Shown piece by piece: positions 59,026 to 64,000 of a stretch of 64,000 nt of DNA. The notes below the pieces were generated by a model. It was not told where the DNA came from and ran no database searches. It was given only the letters and a program-made list of their open reading frames with translations. The stretch comes from Tribonema minus. Taxonomy: Eukaryota; Sar; Xanthophyceae; Tribonematales; Tribonemataceae. The stretch is from assembly GCA_017506865.1 (NCBI GenBank), contig JAFCMP010000001.1:248001-312000 (forward strand), written 5' to 3'. Position numbers and translations under genes: made by a program. How positions within the stretch are numbered: the first letter of the stretch is position 1; the number at the start of each line of letters is the position of its first letter.

Positions 59026-60259
59026 AGCACTTTGCGCGCTTTCCTTTTCTGTGCACCGTACGTGTGACTCAACACGGGATTTGAATACGGACAGAGCTGT
59101 GTATACTTCAAGTGTTTATTGTTCAACTTGTACACTGAAAACAATAGCCACATTTGTTTACGAAGGGTACATGGTTGTAATACATTGTGAAGACCACAGG
59201 TATCGGCAGTGACCTATATATAGTTCACCCATCAAATCTCATCTCTTCCGATTCCTGCGCAGTCATTCCCCTGTGCAGTCAAGCAGAAGGCACTCTCTGC
59301 GGCGCTTTTGGACGCCAATATTCACTAGCATCTGACAGTGAAGCAGCGCCTTGTTGATTGCTGCAACTACTCGCCGCGATAGCCATGATGCGAGCTCGAC
59401 AGCAAGTTGCAATACATCCTGTTGCTTGCTCACACCTCTATCGTGAATTGACCGTGACTACATGCTGCACAAGCTGCATCATTGCTGTTTAGGAGGTGGC
59501 GTGAAAGTTGTGACGCGCGCTGAGGTAAATGTAAATGCAAGGAAGGTTAACGCAGGGTTTGCTGCATCCATTTTGGCAGCAGAGGCGCAGCATTCAGTCA
59601 GGTGCTTCATCTCCCAAACTCACACCCATGATTGATGACGCATTGCAACGCTGCGGTCGACACAGCACGTTTCTGGGTTACGCATTGGAAGTTGGAGCTG
59701 AAATGCTTGCAATACATGCATTCTTACCCCCAAGACTCATTTCGACTTTGACACTGAAACGACTCTTCGCGGTTGAAGACATCTTGAAACGGCAGCCTAT
59801 CACCTCAGCGATCTCCCTTCAAGCACGTAGTGTGCGTGTGCTTGTCCAGGTATCGAGCTCTTTGTAGGCTAAGACCAAGAGCCTTGCAAGCAGGCCCATG
59901 TTGGAGTATGCCTATGCTCACTTCCAGCACTCCACCGTCACGCGTACACACATGCTTGGCATTGCCAAATGTTTTGGTGCAGCTCAATTTCTGCGTATAG
60001 TATGTAATACGACTTCCCTCTCTGGGTCCCTTTTGACCTACATCCCATTTAGCGGAACGTGTCCATGCTGACTACCCATATCTTGCCGCCACCAGTGCGC
60101 CGCTGCTGAGGTGCGCGTTTGATCATCAAATCAGCCCGTGAGCCGACATTTACTTTATGTTGCTTCATTGCCTCTCAAATACTCATCTAGGGCTTTCGTA
60201 CTGTGTCATTGGACACTTGCACAGCATAGTTTTACTCTGTATTTTCTTGTCAGCAACAG
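59026..60259. other. spacer between pseudoprotease copies 2 and 3
   Basis: An open frame of 110 codons at 59535-59867 (plus; TLTLKRLFAVEDILKRQPIT) is protein-like but has no partner exon or known domain. From about 60130 the sequence matches the leader of the coiled-coil relic (61600 and 56370), so the start of unit 3 is a junction of two repeat families. Confidence 0.35.
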
Positions 60260-60293
60260 TTGGGTTCAATGGCTCTATTTGTGCCACCTTGCT

Positions 60294-60294
60294 C

Positions 60295-60327
<33 letters not shown>
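60294..60327 (+). repeat. (CAG)10 run just upstream of pseudoprotease copy 3
   Basis: Ten CAG units plus CAA precede ATG 60353. Copies 1 and 2 have only AACAGCAGCAC at this place, so the run expanded in copy 3. Read in frame from ATG 60260 it gives an 11-Gln N-terminal extension. Confidence 0.85.
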
Positions 60328-60329
<2 letters not shown>

Positions 60330-60352
60330 TTCAACCGCAGCACACAGGAGCC

Positions 60353-61024
60353 ATGGAGCCTGTAGCTGTCATAAGTGCGCCACCGTCATCGCACGGCAAC
60401 TTGGAGGAGTTCCATCAGCAGCAGCTTACCGAGCGTATCAAGGACTTGGTGACGCCCATCACAGGCTACGACAAAGATGGCAAGCCCTGCGCCAAGTTCA
60501 ACGGGTTCCTTTACTTAGGAGGTGGACAGAAGGCGGATGGCAACTACGTGCTTTCCGTCGCACACGCCCTTGACTCAGCAGCGGTTGCGTATCGCGCTGT
60601 CGTCAAGGGCAAGACCGTGGACTTGATCGAGATCAAAAGGAGCCCTCGTGCGGATGCTGTCGTTTTCCGCTGCAAGGAGCCCCTGCCCGCCCTGACGGCG
60701 CCGATTCCTCCTAGCGAAGGAAAAGTTGGGAGGCTTGCTTTCATGCTCACTCGCCGGGGCGATGCCGAGCACGAGCACGAGCTCATCAAGGGCACGATCA
60801 CTTCCCTTAAGCGCCATGGCACCACCTTGATGGTCACGGACGCCCGTGACGCCGGAGCTCCGATATTCACACCAAACTGCTACTTCATTGGGTTGATGCT
60901 GGGCAGAAGCTGTGTCGACAACGGAGATGCAGAATTTGTGACGGCAGGGCCCCTCTGCGCATTTCTCTGGATGGCAGAGTCCGTGCCGCAGCTTCCAGAG
61001 TCAAAGGTGAGAGACACAAACTGA
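60353..61024 (+). CDS. trypsin-fold pseudoprotease, tandem copy 3 (223 aa, or 254 aa with poly-Q leader)
   Basis: Closest to copy 2 in the middle part. The His (SVAHALD), the Asp (RADAVVFRC) and the Ala in place of the catalytic Ser (RDAGAPIF) are all as in copies 1 and 2. Unlike them, the substrate-loop region reads TPNCYF instead of TPNGYF and the C-terminal part reads EFVTAGPLCAFL, so this copy has more radical changes. ATG 60353 is the start equivalent to the paralogues. ATG 60260 is in frame and would add MGSMALFVPPCS plus 11 Gln, derived from the leader of another repeat family; which start is used cannot be told from sequence. Confidence 0.7.
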   Translation: MEPVAVISAPPSSHGNLEEFHQQQLTERIKDLVTPITGYDKDGKPCAKFNGFLYLGGGQKADGNYVLSVAHALDSAAVAYRAVVKGKTVDLIEIKRSPRADAVVFRCKEPLPALTAPIPPSEGKVGRLAFMLTRRGDAEHEHELIKGTITSLKRHGTTLMVTDARDAGAPIFTPNCYFIGLMLGRSCVDNGDAEFVTAGPLCAFLWMAESVPQLPESKVRDTN

Positions 61025-62359
61025 AGCACTTGTGCGCGCTTTCCTTTTCTGTGCATTGGGTGACTCAACGCGGGATTTGCATACGGGCAGAGCTGTGCGT
61101 ACTGTGCTATAGCCGCTTGTACCGTAGAAATGGATTATAACACCTCCCCGGGGTGCCATCCTTCCCAGTTTTGACAAGACCCGGCGGCAAATTGATCTTC
61201 TCAATTTGGCTCGAGAGCAGACAGCAATAGCCTCGTCTGCTGGTCAATCAAGCGATGGTGCTGGTGGGAACACCTGGTCCAGCTCACTGATGTCGAGTAT
61301 GTGTGCAGCATCGTGCAGCACATTTGCGGCATTCAGCTCACCAAATGTACTCAATTTCAAATTGTTGCCTACCTAGCTGAGCCACCATAGGCCGTACACA
61401 GCAAGCGCATAGCATACCTATGCCATAGCTGCGCATTACTCAGAGCTCACTGCGCTGGGAGCGCATGCAAGTATCGGCACAGGCGGCACTAAGTTGACAG
61501 TGCCCCATAAACTTCAACAAAAAAGTACAACATCAAGTTCAAGTTTGTATACCGGAGTCTCCTGAGGCTTGCACTTTCTGTCATCAAACCAGCCCGTGAG
61601 CCGACGTTTACTTGATGTTGCTTCGTTGCATCTCACACACTCATCTGGGGCTTTTCTGCTGTGTTGTTGGACGCTGGCACAGCACTGATTGATTGTGTAT
61701 TGGCTGATCAGCAACATTTCGTTTTAATGGCCTATTTGTGCCGCTTCGCTGTCCATGCAGACGTGATCAGAGCACAAATCAAGGGGCTGCAGCAGGAACG
61801 AAACGGGTTGTGCACCAGGAAGGAGCACTTGCAGGAAGTGGAGTCGATGCTGGTGGCACGGGGGAGGACTTTCGGTTGTACGCTGTGCATGCTTTGCTGA
61901 GGCTACGCATTGTATAGCGATGCGTATTGTTCGCCTCCAAAAAGTGGAAAGGGAACACTGCAGATGCATTCTATGCGTGGATGTGCAGTTCTACATGTCG
62001 AAACGTAGTGGCACTGGCATGCCCATTCAAGCCACATGCACCTCTGGTAGAGCCGGGTGCCACTGCCCCACATCAGCAAAGGGTTTTGTGTGTGCTGAGC
62101 ACTGCTGTTGAATGAGGTGGCAGTGCTCAACAATGCTCAGCTCTTGCTCTGAAATTGCACGCAATCCGGCGGTGGCTGAAAGCAGCAAGCAACGGACTTG
62201 CAAGCACATCGCCAAAAAACATCATGTGACAAGGGATTTGTGAGTCATAAATGTGCACTTCGCGTTTCTGCTGTGCTGTCTCTGCGTTAATGAGGTGGTT
62301 GCTTGCACATGAGTCCGCGCAGCGGATTGCTATGCTGATGCTGACTGGTACATTGCCCC
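61025..62359. other. 3' flank of unit 3, duplicated from unit 1
   Basis: This matches 55240-56940 in order, with the pieces AGCCTCGTCTGCTGGTCAAT, GCGGCATTCAGCTCACCAAA, the empty TIR-element site near 61413, GCGCATGCAA and the coiled-coil relic. It ends against the retroelement tail. No other gene was recognised. Confidence 0.55.
61661..61900 (+). pseudogene. coiled-coil exon relic, unit 3
   Basis: An open frame of 79 residues. Its central part, DVIRAQIKGLQQERNGLC followed by T-R-K-E-H-L-Q-E-V-E-S-M-L, has heptad-like spacing. A CATGCAG string directly before the D-V-I codons could be an acceptor, with the first part then intronic. The homologue at 56397-56609 is frameshifted. No start region or further exons were found, so this is treated as a fragment of an unknown gene copied with the pseudoprotease unit. 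Confidence 0.35.
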
Positions 62360-62675
62360 GAGATGCCATTTGGCGGCGGCGGCGTTTGAGTGGCTGTCGT
62401 TGCGACCCTTTCAGACTGTCATACGACATGTAGATTCCTTGCAGCTAGATGCCAATCATCTGGGCTTTTTCGCGCCCTGAGCGAGAATTAATAACAAGTA
62501 CATTGCACTATGCACTATGCACTATGCACTATGTACTTTTTATTAATTCTCGCTCAGGGCGCGAAAAAGCCCAGATGATTGGCATCTAGCTGTAAGAAAT
62601 CTACATGTCGTATGACAGTCTGAAAGTGTCGCAACGACAACCACTCAAACGCCGCCGCCGCCAAATGGCATCTCG
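62360..62675. repeat. tail-to-tail inverted repeat of two retroelement 3' tails with 7-bp microsatellite centre
   Basis: The left arm (62360-62501, plus) and right arm (62532-62675, minus) are about 95% alike and read GAGATGCCATTTGGCGGCGG through ATCTGGGCTTTTTCGCGCCC to GAGCGAGAATTAATAA. Between them is a four-unit GCACTAT repeat. The right arm belongs to the retroelement ORF beyond 62686; the left arm is only a tail. Single-stranded forms would fold into a hairpin of about 140 bp. Confidence 0.88.
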
Positions 62676-62685
62676 CGGTCCTCCC

Positions 62686-64000
62686 CTACGTCCTCCTCCA
62701 TGTGCCCCCCCCCCTGGATTCTGCCATGTGTGTCATGACACGGCCAGAGTACGCCATGTGGAGCGCTGCCAACAGTGCCGAGCGTAAGCGCGCCAGGGCG
62801 ATGCCCTTGAGAGCTTTAGGGCGCGCTCCTCCGGGCACTGACATCCTGCTGGCATACTCCGTCGCCACAGCCACCAGCAGCTTCCGCCCCTGCTCCCCGA
62901 TGCTGCCAAATGACCCTATTGCCAAAGTGGCAAGTTTGTAGCAATTCTGATCATAATGACCAGAATAGTGGGTTGTCTTGGCGGCCTCTTGGTCGTGGCA
63001 GCATTGCTCGGGGTCTGCTGCAGTCTTCGCCGCCCGCGACGCCACCTGTGCCTCGAAGCAGGTAACGTCCACCATGAGCGGTAGGTGGCGTGTCGGGTCG
63101 TCGTAGCCGGTCACCGGGAAGGCGTCGGCAGGCAGCACGATGTCCATCCTGCGACTCCCCGGCGGCCCGGCGGACCCCAGAAACGGCGTGTAGTCCTCGT
63201 CCACCAGTCCCGTTTTGAGGTATTGCCGCAGGATGCGCTGCGTGGCCCTCTTGACGCTATTGTGGACGATGGTGTCGTGCGCCTTGACGCGTGGCGCTTG
63301 ACACAGCCGTGCATGCAGGGTGCCGCCCGGCGACTTCCCGCACAGCTTGCAGCCTGCCGTCTGCTCCTCTACTCCAATGGCGCGTTTGACGGCCAGCTGC
63401 CAGGAGAGGCCATCGAACGAAGCCGTTGTGGAGTACATGGGCTCGTTGAGGAATGCCATGCCGATCGAGTGCATGTGGCGCTGCGACCGGAATCGAGCAA
63501 GTGCTTGCGTGCGTTGCGTGCCCTGCGGCAGCTGTTGCAGGTCCGCCTCCACCTTATCTGCAAGCTCGGTAGCGACGGCATCTGCAAGCGCACTCTGATT
63601 GGGGCGCTTCAGGCTACACTGCAACTGCAGAGCACTGGCGTCAAGTACGCAAGCAGCATCCGCACCAGTGCCACCACCTGCTGTCGGCCGCAGCGGCGGC
63701 TGCTGCGTAGGTGGTTGCTGCTGCAGTGGCGTTAGCGCTGGTGGCAGTATATGTTCCAGCTTGTCACCTGTTGCTGCACGTAGAGATGTGGCAGCTGTGG
63801 CGATCGTCCGCATGAGGGGCAGGCGCGCCACCTCTGCTGCTGCTGCGCCTTGTAGCATTGCTGGTGTGGAACGCGCAGCGCTGCATTGACGGCTGCCGCT
63901 GCTGCGTGCGCTGGTGCTGCAGCTGCGCCGCCTGCCGTTGCTGCTGCTGCCAGTGGTGTTGCTGCTGCCGCAGGTGTTGGTGCAGCACCTGCTGCATTGG
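62686..64000 (-). mobile_element. non-LTR retrotransposon, C-terminal part: zinc knuckle and restriction-like endonuclease (partial)
   Basis: An open frame of at least 390 residues from ATG 63858 to the stop at 62686; the frame also appears open upstream to the window edge, so the reverse-transcriptase domain should lie beyond. Order: Ala/Gln-rich linker; a helical block with RSQRHMHSIGMAFLNEP; a C-x2-C-x8-H-x3-C knuckle (CKLCGKSPGGTLHARLC); HDTIVHN; then a nuclease-like core with R-R-M-D-I-V-L-P, LPLMVDVTCFEAQVASRA and K-T residues, resembling the R/PD...D-V-T...A...K pattern of restriction-like endonucleases in site-selective LINEs (R2, CRE, NeSL type). A basic helix follows. The 3' tail and a GCATAGT repeat lie beyond the stop. 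Broken relatives lie at 23449 and as tails at 38137 and 51512. The RLE assignment is by motif only. Confidence 0.62.

Noticed and set aside
1-64000. CRISPR arrays, tRNA or rRNA genes, bacterial operons
   Set aside because: No direct-repeat/spacer pattern, cloverleaf or rRNA sequence was recognised by eye, and the gene structure is eukaryotic. A covariance-model search would be needed to exclude small RNA genes.

Overview
This is a nuclear genomic window from a eukaryotic, photosynthetic protist, most likely an alga with a secondary red plastid (stramenopile, haptophyte or cryptophyte). Three gene models start with a signal peptide whose predicted cleavage site is followed directly by Phe (F-L-A-P, F-V-A-P, F-V-P-G), the bipartite plastid presequence of such algae. 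Genes are intron-rich with GT-AG introns and one GC-AG intron. Exons are GC-rich, introns contain homopolymer G/C tracts and CAG repeats, and telomere-like TTAGGG runs occur internally. Species cannot be fixed by eye. All gene models are hand-built from splice consensus, reading phase and comparison of paralogues; none has transcript support.

Left part (1-9.4 kb), minus strand: first exon of a GINS SLD5-like replication factor; a two-exon secreted Cys-rich protein with a GPI-type tail; a four-exon, 604-residue plastid-targeted protein of unknown function. About 2.5 kb with no secure gene follows.

Middle (9.4-35.3 kb): an old tandem duplication of an 11-exon Zn(2)Cys(6) binuclear-cluster transcription-factor gene, both copies on the minus strand. 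Copy A (9392-21937) keeps every splice site and phase, with one apparent 1-nt shift in its last exon. Copy B (24161-35299) is a pseudogene: two in-frame stops, one lost donor, three lost acceptors, a truncated last exon, a ~464-bp TIR element in an intron, and a broken retroelement copy just beyond its 3' end.

Centre-right (36.4-53.9 kb): a small plastid-targeted membrane protein (+); plastid RbfA (-); and a 14-exon PNUTS/PPP1R10-like gene (+) with a TFIIS-N/LW domain, PP1-docking-like motifs, a Gly/RGG tail and a CCCH zinc finger. RbfA and PNUTS are divergent across a 117-bp intergenic stretch rich in AACTTC/GAAGTT.

Right (53.9-64 kb), plus strand: three tandem copies of a trypsin-fold protein whose nucleophile Ser is Ala in every copy (pseudoproteases), mixed with an orphan copy of the PNUTS last exon, relics of a coiled-coil exon, and a 518-bp TIR element with an empty paralogous site. 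The window ends in the C-terminal part of a non-LTR retrotransposon with a restriction-like endonuclease (minus), joined tail-to-tail to another 3' tail of its family.

The features not explained by ordinary annotation are: (i) TACTAGTA palindromes that look like insertions wherever a paralogous sequence allows a check; (ii) splice-site neighbourhoods amplified as decayed tandem repeats in introns of several genes; (iii) the all-Ala pseudoprotease array.
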